Shown: one piece after another, positions 1 to 8,571 of the stretch
Layout: each line of letters starts with the position of its first letter
How positions within the stretch are numbered: position 1 is the first letter of the stretch
Source: Nocardia brasiliensis ATCC 700358
Lineage (GTDB): Bacteria; Actinomycetota; Actinomycetes; Mycobacteriales; Mycobacteriaceae
Length of the DNA stretch: 64,000 nt
Direction of reading: 5' to 3'
Assembly (NCBI RefSeq): GCF_000250675.2
Contig: NC_018681.1
Span: 682,001-746,000, forward strand
Notes under the pieces: model-generated
What the model saw: the letters and a program-made list of their open reading frames with translations, nothing else
What the model was told of the DNA's origin: nothing
Database searches by the model: none
Translations under genes and position numbers: made by a program

Positions 1-747
1 GAGTACCTCGCGCAGCTCCTGCAGCGCCAGATGGGCGTTCTCGGCAATGGTTTTCGCGGTCGCCGCGGTTTGTTCCCTGGTCAGGTCGGTGCGGAAGCCG
101 AGCGCCCCGGCGTGCATCGCCACCACCGAAATCCGGTGCGCCAGTACGTCGTGCATCTCCCGCGCGATGCGGTTGCGTTCCAGCAGCCGGGCCTCGGCGG
201 CGCGCGCGTGCTGCTCACGTTCGGCGGTTTCGGCTCGGGAACGCAACGACCACACCAGATCTCGGCGTGCGCCCACTGCGAAGCCGATCGCGACGATGGC
301 GGCAACGGTGGCCGTGAGCACGGTCGGCCCGTACCAATCCGGCTGGATGTCAGGGCGTTTGGGATAGAAGACAGTGTCGGTGAGCAAGCCGGTGCCGATG
401 CAGACGATCGACATCGCGATCGTCTCGGCGTACCGCCTGCGCGTGGCCAGCGAGCACAGGACGAGGGCGGCCGCGCCGTTCGCGGTCACCGACACGGTGG
501 ACACCACCGTCACGATCGCCGCGATGGTCACCGGGTACCGGCGCCGCAGCAGCGTGAGCAGGATGCAGGCCACGCCGAGCAGCGGATCGACCACGCGGAA
601 CCAGGCCAGCTGCATGCCGTCGAGCGGTGCCATCTCGACCTGGGAGGTGTTCCAGGCCAGCCCGCCGATCAGCGCCGCCACCGCCAGCCGCCAGGCGTGC
701 GACCACCACCGCAGCGGCGGTGCCGACGACAGGGGAGCGCTGGACAT
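1..747 (-). CDS. Sensor histidine kinase, NarL/DesK type (C-terminus cut off by window)
   Basis: Membrane sensor kinase of a two-component system; 249 residues are visible and the gene runs off the left edge. The N-terminal half has about five hydrophobic segments (roughly residues 18-32, 51-67, 72-100, 109-126, 141-160) separated by short loops. A coiled linker rich in Glu/Arg follows, then the HisKA_3 dimerisation box EMHDVLAHRIS with the likely phosphorylated His199. The ATPase domain lies outside the window. The start ATG at 747 is supported by a TAGAGT hexamer six bases upstream, which fits a leaderless transcript. The partner response regulator, normally adjacent, should lie beyond position 1. 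The signal sensed cannot be told. Family assignment is firm. Confidence 0.9.
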   Translation of the reverse strand, partial: MSSAPLSSAPPLRWWSHAWRLAVAALIGGLAWNTSQVEMAPLDGMQLAWFRVVDPLLGVACILLTLLRRRYPVTIAAIVTVVSTVSVTANGAAALVLCSLATRRRYAETIAMSIVCIGTGLLTDTVFYPKRPDIQPDWYGPTVLTATVAAIVAIGFAVGARRDLVWSLRSRAETAEREQHARAAEARLLERNRIAREMHDVLAHRISVVAMHAGALGFRTDLTREQTAATAKTIAENAHLALQELREVL

Positions 748-753
748 GAGGTG

Positions 754-759
754 ACTCTA
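754..759 (-). promoter_or_regulatory. -10 hexamer, leaderless sensor kinase promoter
   Basis: TAGAGT on the minus strand with six bases to the kinase ATG. Spacing predicts transcription starting at or next to the start codon. No clear -35 box is seen. Confidence 0.5.
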
Positions 760-926
760 TGTGGGGGTCGTCGGCGCGCGCATCGCTCTGCAGGGCGAAT
801 CGCGAGCGACCAAAGGATGAACCCGCGCCCGACCGATGACCGATGCGCGGTTCAGGGTGTGCGGCGAACCATGAGGACGGCACCCGGGGTGTCTGAACCG
901 GGCACAGCGACGAAAGGAAGACCGGA

Positions 927-1160
927 ATGGGCAAGAACGCGTGGATCGGCGTGCAGATCGTCGGCATGGTCGTGCTGGTCGCCTCGGCACAGGCGGTCAT
1001 CCGGCTGCTGATCGATCACCGGAAATCGCAGCTGTGGGGCCTGTTCGACTGGGTGCCGGGCGGCTGGCTCGGCGAACTGGCCGGGCTCGTCGTGCTGGCG
1101 GCGCTCGGCGCGATCCTCGCGGGCCGGGCGAACGACAAGGTGAAGGTACTGGAAGGTTGA
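927..1160 (+). CDS. Small two-helix membrane protein
   Basis: Encodes 77 residues beginning MGKNAWIGVQIVG. Two hydrophobic stretches (about residues 6-26 and 46-66) flank a basic/aromatic middle segment, so it is probably an inner-membrane hairpin. A purine-rich GAAAGGAAG sits upstream of the ATG, a reasonable ribosome binding site. It lies alone between the divergent sensor kinase and the convergent DUF2330 gene, whose stop is only four bases away. I do not recognise the family and no function is assigned. It is called real because of the ribosome site, the hydrophobic pattern and a fit between neighbours without overlap. Confidence 0.65.
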   Translation: MGKNAWIGVQIVGMVVLVASAQAVIRLLIDHRKSQLWGLFDWVPGGWLGELAGLVVLAALGAILAGRANDKVKVLEG

Positions 1161-1164
1161 TCTG

Positions 1165-2208
1165 TCACTTCGGCTGTCTGCGCAACGTGCGGAACAGCGC
1201 GAACAGCACCAGCGCCGCGGCTGCCGTCGCGGGTGCGAGGATCACCGGTCCGGCGGGCATGCCCAGGAATTCCACGGGTTCGAGCACGGTGAGCCGGCCG
1301 CGGACCTCGTCGTCGGTGGGTGCGGCGGCGAAGGTGAAGTCGGTCGTCCGGTTCGAGGGGTCCGTGATCGCGACCGACATCTTCGTCAGGTAGTTCCGTC
1401 CGCTATCCGCCATACCGGTCAGCGTCGGGTTGCTGGTGTCGGCGATGCGTCCGGCGAACTCCACATCGACGGTCTGCGTCGTCGCGTCGGGGTCCGAACG
1501 TGTCATGCGGTGGTCGCTCAGCACATACAACTGCAACCGCTGTGGCGCGGTGCCGGAGATCCGCATCGGGTAGACGGGTCGTTCGGTCGCGAAGCTCAAG
1601 CGGATCGGATCGATCCGCCCCGTCAACGACGGCGTCCCGGTCGTCGAGCCGGGGCGGGTGAGCCGGATCGCGACGAACGACCAACCGTCCCTGCCGTATT
1701 CATCGAGTGCGGTATTCGCTTCCGGCCGGAGTGCGTAACCGGTGGCGGCCAACCACGTTCGCATGTCGGCGAGCTGCGCGCCGGTGAAGTGAAACGTCTC
1801 TAACGGACCTGTCAAGTCTTCCAGCGTCGTTTGATAGGGCCCGTCGGATGCGCCGGTGGGCGCGCCGGCGCCGAACCAGCGGCGCTCGGTCACGATCTCG
1901 GGCAGGGTCAGTCGATTCAGGTCGACGAAGGTGGTTTCGGCGACCGGCTCCAGACTGGCCCGGCTCGGCGTCGGGACGACGAGCACCGCATTGTCGGTGT
2001 CCGCCAGCAGATTCAGGTCGAAAACCAGAGTCTCGCGTTTGCCGTCCCAGCTGAGCAACGCGGTTTCCGTGGCGATCGAAGCCTGCCGTCCCGGGGGTAC
2101 CGCGAGTGCGCCGCCGGTGGCCGCGGCCGGGCTCGCCGCGCCGAGCCCCGCCACCGCGGACAGTATCGCCGCGGCGACGGCTACCCGGCTGGCAACGGCG
2201 ATACGCAT
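1165..2208 (-). CDS. DUF2330-type exported protein with C-terminal membrane anchor
   Basis: A 347-residue protein with an N-terminal signal sequence (first 30 residues, ending near AAAT). A large extracytoplasmic part contains the DUF2330-like core: an opening segment with GRQASIATETALL, then a VVPTPSRA strand, then the FGAG loop. A hydrophobic helix near residues 320-340 is followed by a basic tail (RTLRRQPK), so it is likely tethered outside the membrane. Function of this family is unknown. A start 30 bases further upstream is possible, but ATG 2208 lies exactly seven bases after a TAGGGT hexamer, which favours a leaderless start here. Confidence 0.8.
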   Translation of the reverse strand: MRIAVASRVAVAAAILSAVAGLGAASPAAATGGALAVPPGRQASIATETALLSWDGKRETLVFDLNLLADTDNAVLVVPTPSRASLEPVAETTFVDLNRLTLPEIVTERRWFGAGAPTGASDGPYQTTLEDLTGPLETFHFTGAQLADMRTWLAATGYALRPEANTALDEYGRDGWSFVAIRLTRPGSTTGTPSLTGRIDPIRLSFATERPVYPMRISGTAPQRLQLYVLSDHRMTRSDPDATTQTVDVEFAGRIADTSNPTLTGMADSGRNYLTKMSVAITDPSNRTTDFTFAAAPTDDEVRGRLTVLEPVEFLGMPAGPVILAPATAAAALVLFALFRTLRRQPK

Positions 2209-2215
2209 AATCGCA

Positions 2216-2221
2216 ACCCTA
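2216..2221 (-). promoter_or_regulatory. -10 hexamer, leaderless DUF2330 gene promoter
   Basis: TAGGGT on the minus strand, seven bases before ATG 2208. This is the spacing expected when the mRNA begins with the start codon. Confidence 0.5.
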
Positions 2222-2309
2222 CGACACGACGCAGACACGCCGATTCGTCAGGGCGACACGCCGATTCAACTTCGCGGCTCGCCGATAGCACTGAGCGTCC
2301 GGCGCGGGC

Positions 2310-3398
2310 TCACGCGCTGCGTGCCACGCTCTCCGCAAATGCCGGATAGTCGCTGTAACCCTCGGCCGTGCGGCCGTACAGCCCGTCCTCGCGCAGGTCG
2401 GCCAGCGGCAGATCGTGGGTAATGCGGTGCACCAGATCGGGATTGGCGATGAACGCGCGACCGAACGACACCAGGTCGGCGAGGCCGCGCGCGAGCACAG
2501 CTTCCGCACCCGCGGCGGAGGTCGGTTCCCGGTTCTCGCCGATATTGGCGATGAGCGTGCCGTGCCAGCGCGGCCGCAGGTCGGCGAGCGCCGGGTAGTC
2601 GTCGTTGTCGATCAGGTGCAGGTAGGCGAGGTCGCGCCGATCGAGTTCGGTGACCAGCCTCCGGTAGAGCGGTCCCGGATCGGCCTCGTACATGTTGAAC
2701 TGCGGATTGCCGGGGGAGAGCCGGATCGCGGTGCGCTGCGCGCCGATCGCGCCCGCCACCGCGTCGACGATGGCCAGCGGCAGGCGCATGCGGTTGGCAT
2801 GCGAGCCGCCGAACTCGTCGGTGCGCAGGTTGGTGTTGTCGGCCAGGAACTGGTGGATGAGATAGCTGTTGGCGCCGTGGATCTCGACACCGTCGAAGCC
2901 GGCGTCGATCGCGTTGCGCGCCGCGTGGGCATGCTGCGCCACGGCGGCGGCGATGCCGTCGTGGTCGTACGCGGCAGGCGTGATCGGGTCGGCCTTGCCG
3001 CCCGCGATCAGGTGCACCCGGTCCTCGTCCACCACGGCGGACGGACCGGCAGGCCAGGAACCGTCGATGCGCGCAAGCGGATGCCCTTTGCGTCCGCCGT
3101 GCATGAGCTGGGCGAAGATGCGGCCGCCGCGCGCGTGCACGGCGTCGGTGACCTGGCGCCAGGCCGCGACGTGCCGCTCCGTGTGCAGACCGGGCGACCA
3201 CGCCTCGCTCTGCCCGGTCGAATGCGGCCAGAGGCCCTCGGTGATGATCAGCCCCGCCGTCGCCCGCTGGGCGTAATAGTCGATGACGTCGGCGGTCGGC
3301 GCGCCGTCGGGCTGGGTGCGCAGCCGGGTCATCGGCGACATCACGATGCGGTTGGGGGTGGTGAGTTTCGGATCGCGGTATTCGGTCAGCAGCCTCAT
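2310..3398 (-). CDS. Old Yellow Enzyme family alkene reductase (NADH:flavin oxidoreductase)
   Basis: A 362-residue FMN-dependent TIM-barrel ene-reductase related to N-ethylmaleimide reductase. Such enzymes reduce activated C=C bonds of electrophiles such as quinones, enones and nitroesters. Visible family marks are the N-terminal LTTPNRIVMSPMTR strand that contributes to FMN binding, QLMHGGRKGHP, the substrate-binding pair in HGANSYLIHQFL (His and Asn), FGGSHANR, and the C-terminal phosphate-binding region LVSFGRAFIANPDL. Length matches the family. It is divergent from a MerR regulator and shares with it a 20-bp dyad lying in a 19-bp promoter spacer, so induction by an electrophile through that regulator is likely. 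The mRNA is probably leaderless (TACGGT six bases before ATG). Confidence 0.93.
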   Translation of the reverse strand: MRLLTEYRDPKLTTPNRIVMSPMTRLRTQPDGAPTADVIDYYAQRATAGLIITEGLWPHSTGQSEAWSPGLHTERHVAAWRQVTDAVHARGGRIFAQLMHGGRKGHPLARIDGSWPAGPSAVVDEDRVHLIAGGKADPITPAAYDHDGIAAAVAQHAHAARNAIDAGFDGVEIHGANSYLIHQFLADNTNLRTDEFGGSHANRMRLPLAIVDAVAGAIGAQRTAIRLSPGNPQFNMYEADPGPLYRRLVTELDRRDLAYLHLIDNDDYPALADLRPRWHGTLIANIGENREPTSAAGAEAVLARGLADLVSFGRAFIANPDLVHRITHDLPLADLREDGLYGRTAEGYSDYPAFAESVARSA

Positions 3399-3404
3399 TC
3401 CTGT

Positions 3405-3435
3405 ACCGTAAAACCTGACATCGGTGTCAGGTCAA
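3405..3435 (-). promoter_or_regulatory. MerR-type promoter and operator for the ene-reductase gene
   Basis: Read on the minus strand: a -35 box TTGACC (3435-3430), a 19-bp spacer, and a -10 box TACGGT (3410-3405) six bases before the ATG. A perfect 8-bp dyad, ACCTGACA at 3413-3420 and TGTCAGGT at 3425-3432 around TCGG, fills the spacer. A 19-bp rather than 17-bp spacer with a centred dyad is the hallmark of promoters activated by MerR-family DNA untwisting. The same site overlaps the start region of the merR transcript, so it could also autoregulate. Confidence 0.75.
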
Positions 3436-3444
3436 GGAGCGATT

Positions 3445-3843
3445 GTGCGCATCGGAGAACTGGCCGAGCAGACCGGCGTGAGCGTCCGGTCGCTGCGGTA
3501 CTACGAGACCAAGGGGCTGCTCGCCGCGACGCGGACCTCCGGTGGACAGCGGGAATACCCCGCCGCCGCCGTCGAGCGCGTGCGCCGCATCCAGGAGATG
3601 TTCGCGGCCGGTCTGCACAGCGACACCATCGGCGAATTGCTGCCGTGCATCAACGATGTGGACGGCACGCCCAACGCGACGGCCACGCCGTTGCTGTTGG
3701 AACGGCTCACCGAGGAACGCCGCCGGATCGAACAGGCGCTGCGTGATCTGCAGAGCACCCAGCAGGTGCTCGACGGCGTCATCCACGCCGCCTCCGATCA
3801 CGCCACGATGCCCCGGGGAAACGCGGGATCAGCGGAGGTCTGA
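3445..3843 (+). CDS. MerR family transcriptional regulator
   Basis: A 132-residue regulator. Residues 1-70 form the MerR winged helix (MRIGELAEQTGVSVRSLRYY, then the GGQREYP wing and VRRIQEMFAAG helix). A long coiled coil of about 35 residues (ERLTEERRRIEQALRDL region) follows for dimerisation, then a short tail. There is a single cysteine in LLPCI, not a metal-binding cluster, so a metal sensor is unlikely; the neighbour suggests an electrophile or redox ligand. GTG 3445 was chosen because AAGGAG lies six bases upstream and it gives the canonical MRIGELA start; a GTG 21 bases earlier falls inside the operator. Confidence 0.9.
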   Translation: MRIGELAEQTGVSVRSLRYYETKGLLAATRTSGGQREYPAAAVERVRRIQEMFAAGLHSDTIGELLPCINDVDGTPNATATPLLLERLTEERRRIEQALRDLQSTQQVLDGVIHAASDHATMPRGNAGSAEV

Positions 3844-3916
3844 CCGAAAGGCCGGAGTGTCCCCGCTGATCAGCGGGCAGGCCGGGTCCTGCCGGGACGG
3901 ACGATACGCGCGCCGC

Positions 3917-3922
3917 TACGGT
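3917..3922 (+). promoter_or_regulatory. -10 hexamer, leaderless oligopeptidase B promoter
   Basis: TACGGT followed by exactly seven bases and then ATG 3930. This supports a leaderless transcript and decides the start over the in-frame GTG at 3921. Confidence 0.55.
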
Positions 3923-3929
3923 GGAGCGC

Positions 3930-6140
3930 ATGGCTCTCGACAGTGGTACCGGAACGATCTCAGACCTGGGCGGGGTGGCCGCGCCGATCGCCAAGACGGT
4001 GCCCACCGAACGCGCGCACCACGGCGACGTGTTCGTCGACGAATACGAATGGCTGCGGGACAAGGAGAACCCGGAGGTCATCTCTTACCTAGAGGCGGAG
4101 AACGCCTACACCGAGGCGCAGACCGCGCACCTGGCCGGGTTGCGCGACAGCATCTTCGACGAGATCAAGTCGCGTACCCAGGAGACGGACCTGTCGGTGC
4201 CGACTCGCATGGGCGACTACTGGTACTACTCGCGCAGCTTCGAAGGCAAGCAGTACGGAGTGCACTGCCGCTGTCCGATCGCGGCCGACGCCGAGGGCAT
4301 CGACGCGTGGACCCCGCCGCAGCTCGAGGCGGGTACCGAGGTGCCGGGCGAGCAGATCCTGCTGGACAGCAACGTGCTGGCCGAGGGCCACGACTTCTTC
4401 GCGCTCGGCGCGTACTCGATCAGTCACGACGGCAACCTGCTCGCCTACTCCGTGGACACCAACGGGGACGAGCGGTACGTGCTGCGTTTCAAGGACCTGC
4501 GCACCGGTGACCTGCTGCCCGACGAGGTCGCCGAGACCGCGCCGGGTGCGACCTGGTCGCTGGACGGCACGCACGTCTTCTATCAGACGGTCGACGAATC
4601 GTGGCGGCCCGACACCGTGTGGCGGCACCGGCTCGGCACCGCGCCGGACGCCGACGTCAAGGTGTTCCACGAGCCGGACGAGCGGTACTGGGTGAGCGTG
4701 GTTTCCACGCGCTCGGAGAAGTTCCTGATGATCTGGGTCGGTTCCAAGATCACCACCGAGGGCTGGGTGCTCGAATCCGACAACCCCGAGGGCGAGTTCC
4801 GGGTGATCCTGCCGCGCCGCGAGGGGGTCGAATATTCGGCCGAGCACGCGGTGGTGGGCGGCGAGGATCGATTCCTGATCCTGCACAACGACGTCGTGGA
4901 CGGCGTGAAGGCGGAGAACTTCGTGCTCGCCGACGCACCCGTGGCCGACCCGTCGAACCTGACCCTGCTGATCGGGCATCGCGACGACGTGCGGCTCGAG
5001 GATGTCGACGCGTTCGCCGATCACCTGGTGCTGAGCTACCGGCGCGAGGCGCTCACCCGCGTGACGGTCTGGCCGCTCACCGAAAGCGGCTACGGTGAGC
5101 GCAAGGAACTCGACTTCGACCTCGAGCTGTTCTCCGTCGGCGCGGGCGCGAATCCCGAATGGGCGCAACCGACATTGCGCATCGGCCTGAGTTCGTTCAT
5201 CACCCCGGTGCAGGTGTTCGACTACGTGCCGGCCACCGGCGACCTGCTGCTGCGCAAGGAACAGCCGGTGCTCGGCGGGTACGACGCGAACGACTATGAG
5301 CAGCATCGTGATTGGGCGGTAGCGGAGGACGGCACCCGGATCCCGATCTCGCTGGTCTGGAAAAAGGGCGGCCTCGCGCATTCGCGGCTCGCAAGCGCTC
5401 CAGGCGTCCCGCTGGACGCCCCGAAACCGTTGCTGCTCTACGGATACGGCTCCTATGAGGCGAGCATGGATCCGTCCTTCTCGGTCTCGCGCCTGTCCCT
5501 GCTGGACCGCGGCATGGTGTTCGCCGTCGCGCACGTCCGCGGTGGCGGCGAGATGGGCCGGCTCTGGTACGAGAACGGCAAGACGCTCACCAAGAAGAAC
5601 ACCTTCACCGATTTCGTATCGTGCGCCCGGCATTTGATCGACACCGGCGTCACGGCCGCGGATCGGCTGATCGCCGACGGCGGCAGCGCCGGCGGCCTGC
5701 TGATGGGCGCGGTGGCGAACCTGGCCCCCGAGCTGTTCACGGGCATCCTGGCGAACGTCCCGTTCGTGGACCCGCTCACCTCGATCCTGGACCCGTCGCT
5801 GCCGCTGACGGTCATCGAATGGGACGAGTGGGGTAACCCGTTGGCGGACAAGGACGTCTACGACTACATGAAGTCGTACGCGCCCTACGAGAACATCGAG
5901 GCCAAGGACTACCCGGCCATCCTCGCCATCACCAGCATCAACGACACCCGGGTGCTCTACGTCGAACCGGCCAAGTGGGTCGCCAAGCTCAGGGCGACCA
6001 AGACCGGTGACGCGCAACTGCTGCTCAAGACGGAGATGAGCGCGGGCCACGGCGGGGTCAGCGGCCGGTACGAGAAGTGGAAGGAAGTCGCCTTCGAGTA
6101 CGCCTGGGTGCTGGACCGGGTGGGTCTCGCCGGCGCGTGA
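3930..6140 (+). CDS. ptrB: Oligopeptidase B (S9A prolyl-oligopeptidase family serine protease)
   Basis: A 736-residue cytosolic serine peptidase that cuts short peptides, typically after Lys/Arg. Residues about 10-430 form the seven-bladed propeller gate, opening with HGDVFVDEYEWLRD, a signature of this family. The C-terminal alpha/beta hydrolase domain carries the nucleophile in GGSAGG (Ser586), Asp672 in INDTRVLY, and His707 in AGHGG. The DEWGNP motif typical of oligopeptidase B is present. There is no signal peptide. The gene is monocistronic: a hairpin terminator follows within ten bases. Start ATG 3930 is chosen from the TACGGT-N7-ATG arrangement. Confidence 0.95.
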   Translation: MALDSGTGTISDLGGVAAPIAKTVPTERAHHGDVFVDEYEWLRDKENPEVISYLEAENAYTEAQTAHLAGLRDSIFDEIKSRTQETDLSVPTRMGDYWYYSRSFEGKQYGVHCRCPIAADAEGIDAWTPPQLEAGTEVPGEQILLDSNVLAEGHDFFALGAYSISHDGNLLAYSVDTNGDERYVLRFKDLRTGDLLPDEVAETAPGATWSLDGTHVFYQTVDESWRPDTVWRHRLGTAPDADVKVFHEPDERYWVSVVSTRSEKFLMIWVGSKITTEGWVLESDNPEGEFRVILPRREGVEYSAEHAVVGGEDRFLILHNDVVDGVKAENFVLADAPVADPSNLTLLIGHRDDVRLEDVDAFADHLVLSYRREALTRVTVWPLTESGYGERKELDFDLELFSVGAGANPEWAQPTLRIGLSSFITPVQVFDYVPATGDLLLRKEQPVLGGYDANDYEQHRDWAVAEDGTRIPISLVWKKGGLAHSRLASAPGVPLDAPKPLLLYGYGSYEASMDPSFSVSRLSLLDRGMVFAVAHVRGGGEMGRLWYENGKTLTKKNTFTDFVSCARHLIDTGVTAADRLIADGGSAGGLLMGAVANLAPELFTGILANVPFVDPLTSILDPSLPLTVIEWDEWGNPLADKDVYDYMKSYAPYENIEAKDYPAILAITSINDTRVLYVEPAKWVAKLRATKTGDAQLLLKTEMSAGHGGVSGRYEKWKEVAFEYAWVLDRVGLAGA

Positions 6141-6146
6141 CCGCGC

Positions 6147-6176
6147 GCGGTGCGGCCGCCGGATCGGCCGCACCGC
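6147..6176 (+). terminator. Hairpin terminator after oligopeptidase B gene
   Basis: Perfect 12-bp inverted repeat (GCGGTGCGGCCG and its complement) around a 6-base loop, seven bases after the stop codon. There is no T-run, as is common for actinobacterial terminators. Confidence 0.6.
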
Positions 6177-6260
6177 AGGTAGCGCCCTTGCCCGGTGCTG
6201 TTCGTCGCGCGGTCACCCGACCTGCACGTCGAATACATCTGTCGCTGGCATCGTAGGTTC

Positions 6261-6962
6261 ATGAACGCTGAGCTGATCGTCTCGATCTCCGGCATCAGGG
6301 ACACCACCCGGGACGCGGCGATCGAGTTCGCCGCCTCGATGGACCAGCGTGGTGTACCGCTATCGCTGCTCGTGGCGCCCCGGCTGAAGGGCAAGTACCG
6401 CCTGACCGAGGACCCCGCCACGCAGGCCTGGCTGCGCGGCAGGCGGGCCCGTGGTGACGCCATCGTGCTGCACGGCTACGACCAGGCGGCGACCAAGCGC
6501 CGCCGGGCCGAATTCGCCACGCTGCCACGGCACGAGGCGAAGTTGCGGCTCACCGCGGCGGATCGGGTGATGGAGCAGGTGGAACTGCGTACCCGGCTGT
6601 TCGCGGCGCCGCGCTGGGACGCCTCGGCCGGCGCCCTGGAGGTGCTGCCGGAGCTCGGCTTCCGCGTCGCGCTCGGCCTGACCTCCATCTTGGATCTGGA
6701 AAGCAATGTGGCGCAGAAGGTCCGGGTGTACGGCATCGGCGAGGGTTTCCGCGCCGAACCGTGGTGGTGTCGCGCGCTGGTGATGGGCGCCGCCCGCACG
6801 GCGCGGCGCGGTGGACTACTGCGCCTTGCGGTTTCAGCCGCCCAGCTGGAGCGCTCCGGCCCCCGCCAGGCCATGCTCGACGCCGTCGACCTCGCGCTGT
6901 TCCACGGTGCCGTAGGCGCCGTCTATCGGTGGGAGTCGCCCGCGATCGCACGCGCGGCGTAA
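6261..6962 (+). CDS. DUF2334 polysaccharide-deacetylase-like protein
   Basis: A 233-residue cytosolic protein of the DUF2334 group, distantly related to NodB-type polysaccharide deacetylases. The opening strand MNAELIVSISGI, the LSLLVAPRLKG segment and the metal-site-like LHGYD motif (about residues 74-78) fit this group. The APRWDASAGALEVLPELGF segment is a second conserved block. No signal peptide or membrane helix is seen. An in-frame ATG 66 bases upstream would add a low-complexity extension and is rejected. Substrate is unknown. The gene converges on gadB, with a shared terminator hairpin between them. Confidence 0.75.
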   Translation: MNAELIVSISGIRDTTRDAAIEFAASMDQRGVPLSLLVAPRLKGKYRLTEDPATQAWLRGRRARGDAIVLHGYDQAATKRRRAEFATLPRHEAKLRLTAADRVMEQVELRTRLFAAPRWDASAGALEVLPELGFRVALGLTSILDLESNVAQKVRVYGIGEGFRAEPWWCRALVMGAARTARRGGLLRLAVSAAQLERSGPRQAMLDAVDLALFHGAVGAVYRWESPAIARAA

Positions 6963-6969
6963 CGCACCG

Positions 6970-7008
6970 GCGTCGCCGCCCGCCATGGCGTAACGCGGGC
7001 GGCGACGC
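6970..7008. terminator. Bidirectional terminator between DUF2334 gene and gadB
   Basis: Perfect 13-bp inverted repeat (arms 6970-6982 and 6996-7008) in the short gap between two converging genes; followed by GCGAAAAG on the plus strand. Confidence 0.6.
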
Positions 7009-7017
7009 GCGAAAAGC

Positions 7018-8421
7018 TCAGGCCGGGTGCGTGTCCCGTTTCGGGTCCGGCACCTGCGCTGTCGCGCTGTGGGTGAACCCGCCGGCTTCCTGGCGGGTGA
7101 GCGAGGTCGAGAACGGATGCCGGGCAAGCTGTTTCACGCAGCGGTCGAAGTCGGCGAGCAGTAGGTCGGCCATGTCGACGGTGAAGCCGTGCCGGATCAC
7201 CGCCCGCATGATGATCTCGTTCTCCCGGTGCGCGGGCAACGGGTAGGCGGCGATCAACCAGCCGCGGCTGCGTAGTCGATCCGACAGGTCGTAGAGGTTG
7301 AAGCCCGGGTCGCCGGTCAGCCGCCACGACACCGCGGTGATCCCGTGTCGCGGGTCGCCGTCGTGGATCGGCTCGAAGATGCCGAATTCGCGCAGCCCCG
7401 CGGCCAGTTTCCGGGCTGCGCGGTAGCTCGCGGACTGCACCCGTGTGTAGCCGATGCGGCCGAGCCGGATGAATTCGTAGTACTGGGTGATCGCCTGTCC
7501 GCCCGGCCGGGAGAAATTGAGATTGAAGGTACCGACGCTGCCGCCCAGGTAGTCCACATCGAAGATCAGCTCGGCAGGCAGATCGGCGGCCTCGCGCCAA
7601 ATCGCCCAGCCCGCGCCCAGCGGCGCCAACCCGGTCTTGTGCCCGGAGGCGTTGATCGATTTCACCCGCGGCAGCCGGAAATCCCAGACCAGGTCGGGCG
7701 CGGTGAACGGGGCCAGGAACCCGCCGCTCGCGGCGTCCACGTGGATCGGGATGTCCAGGCCGCTCACCTCCTGCACCCGGTCCAGCGCGCGGCTGATCCC
7801 GGCGACGTCCTCGTACAGACCGGTGAAGGTCTGTCCGAATGTCGGCACCACCATAATGGTGCGCTCGTCACAGTGCGCAGCGACCTCGTCCGGGTGCAAC
7901 GTCAGCCGGTCACCGCTTAGCGGGACCTGCCGGATCTCGACGTCGAAATACCGCGCGAACTTCTCCCAGCAGACCTGCACCGGGCCGCAGACGAAATTGG
8001 GTGTGCCGGTGCCGCCGCGCTGCCGCCAGCGGAATTTCGCGGCCAGGCCGCCGAGCATCGCCGCCTCGCTGGAGCCGGTGGTCGAGGTGCCGTGCGTACC
8101 CGCCGGATCGGGGCAGTGCCACAGGTCGGCGATCATCCGCACGCAGCGCCGCTCCAGCTCGGCGGTCTGGGGATACTCGTCCTTGTCGACGATGTTCTTG
8201 TCCAGCGACTCGGCCATCAGCCTGCGCGCCGTGTCGTCGGACCAGGTGGTGCAGAAGGTCGCGAGGTTCATCCGCGAGACGCCGTCGAGCAGCAGTTCGT
8301 CGTGCACGATCTCGTAGGCGACCTGGGGGAGCAGTTCGTGCTGCGGGAAACCGCCGCGCGGCGCGATCCGGTTGATCCCGGGTAGTGCGAACAGGTCGTC
8401 GGAGTCGGGGGTCTCGGACAT
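7018..8421 (-). CDS. gadB: Glutamate decarboxylase, PLP-dependent
   Basis: A 467-residue group II decarboxylase converting L-glutamate to GABA and CO2 while consuming a proton. The PLP Schiff-base lysine is Lys262 in SINASGHKTG. The HVDAASGG block (His237, Asp239) stacks on and pairs with the cofactor, and GTSTTGSSEA binds its phosphate. Length matches bacterial GadB. The start ATG 8421 has GGAGG eight to nine bases upstream; an in-frame ATG 63 bases earlier would add a non-conserved tail. No antiporter gadC is adjacent, so a role in GABA or glutamate metabolism rather than a full acid-resistance cassette is possible. A dyad at 8451-8478 lies in its promoter region. Confidence 0.95.
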   Translation of the reverse strand: MSETPDSDDLFALPGINRIAPRGGFPQHELLPQVAYEIVHDELLLDGVSRMNLATFCTTWSDDTARRLMAESLDKNIVDKDEYPQTAELERRCVRMIADLWHCPDPAGTHGTSTTGSSEAAMLGGLAAKFRWRQRGGTGTPNFVCGPVQVCWEKFARYFDVEIRQVPLSGDRLTLHPDEVAAHCDERTIMVVPTFGQTFTGLYEDVAGISRALDRVQEVSGLDIPIHVDAASGGFLAPFTAPDLVWDFRLPRVKSINASGHKTGLAPLGAGWAIWREAADLPAELIFDVDYLGGSVGTFNLNFSRPGGQAITQYYEFIRLGRIGYTRVQSASYRAARKLAAGLREFGIFEPIHDGDPRHGITAVSWRLTGDPGFNLYDLSDRLRSRGWLIAAYPLPAHRENEIIMRAVIRHGFTVDMADLLLADFDRCVKQLARHPFSTSLTRQEAGGFTHSATAQVPDPKRDTHPA

Positions 8422-8450
8422 CGGCTGCCTCCGGAGGGTCGGCTCGCGTG

Positions 8451-8478
8451 CTGGTACCGAACTGTGCTCGGGTACCAG
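8451..8478. promoter_or_regulatory. Inverted repeat upstream of gadB, candidate operator
   Basis: Perfect 8-bp arms CTGGTACC and GGTACCAG separated by 12 bases, 30 bases upstream of gadB ATG and 94 bases before the divergent M20 peptidase start. Placement fits a dimeric regulator site; the regulator is unknown. Confidence 0.4.
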
Positions 8479-8571
8479 AATCACACACGCGGCGCGGGGC
8501 GCGGCGACACGAATCGGCCGGTGCGCGATATTTCACTCGGTGGACCGGTCTGTTCGTGCCAGAGTGGACGG

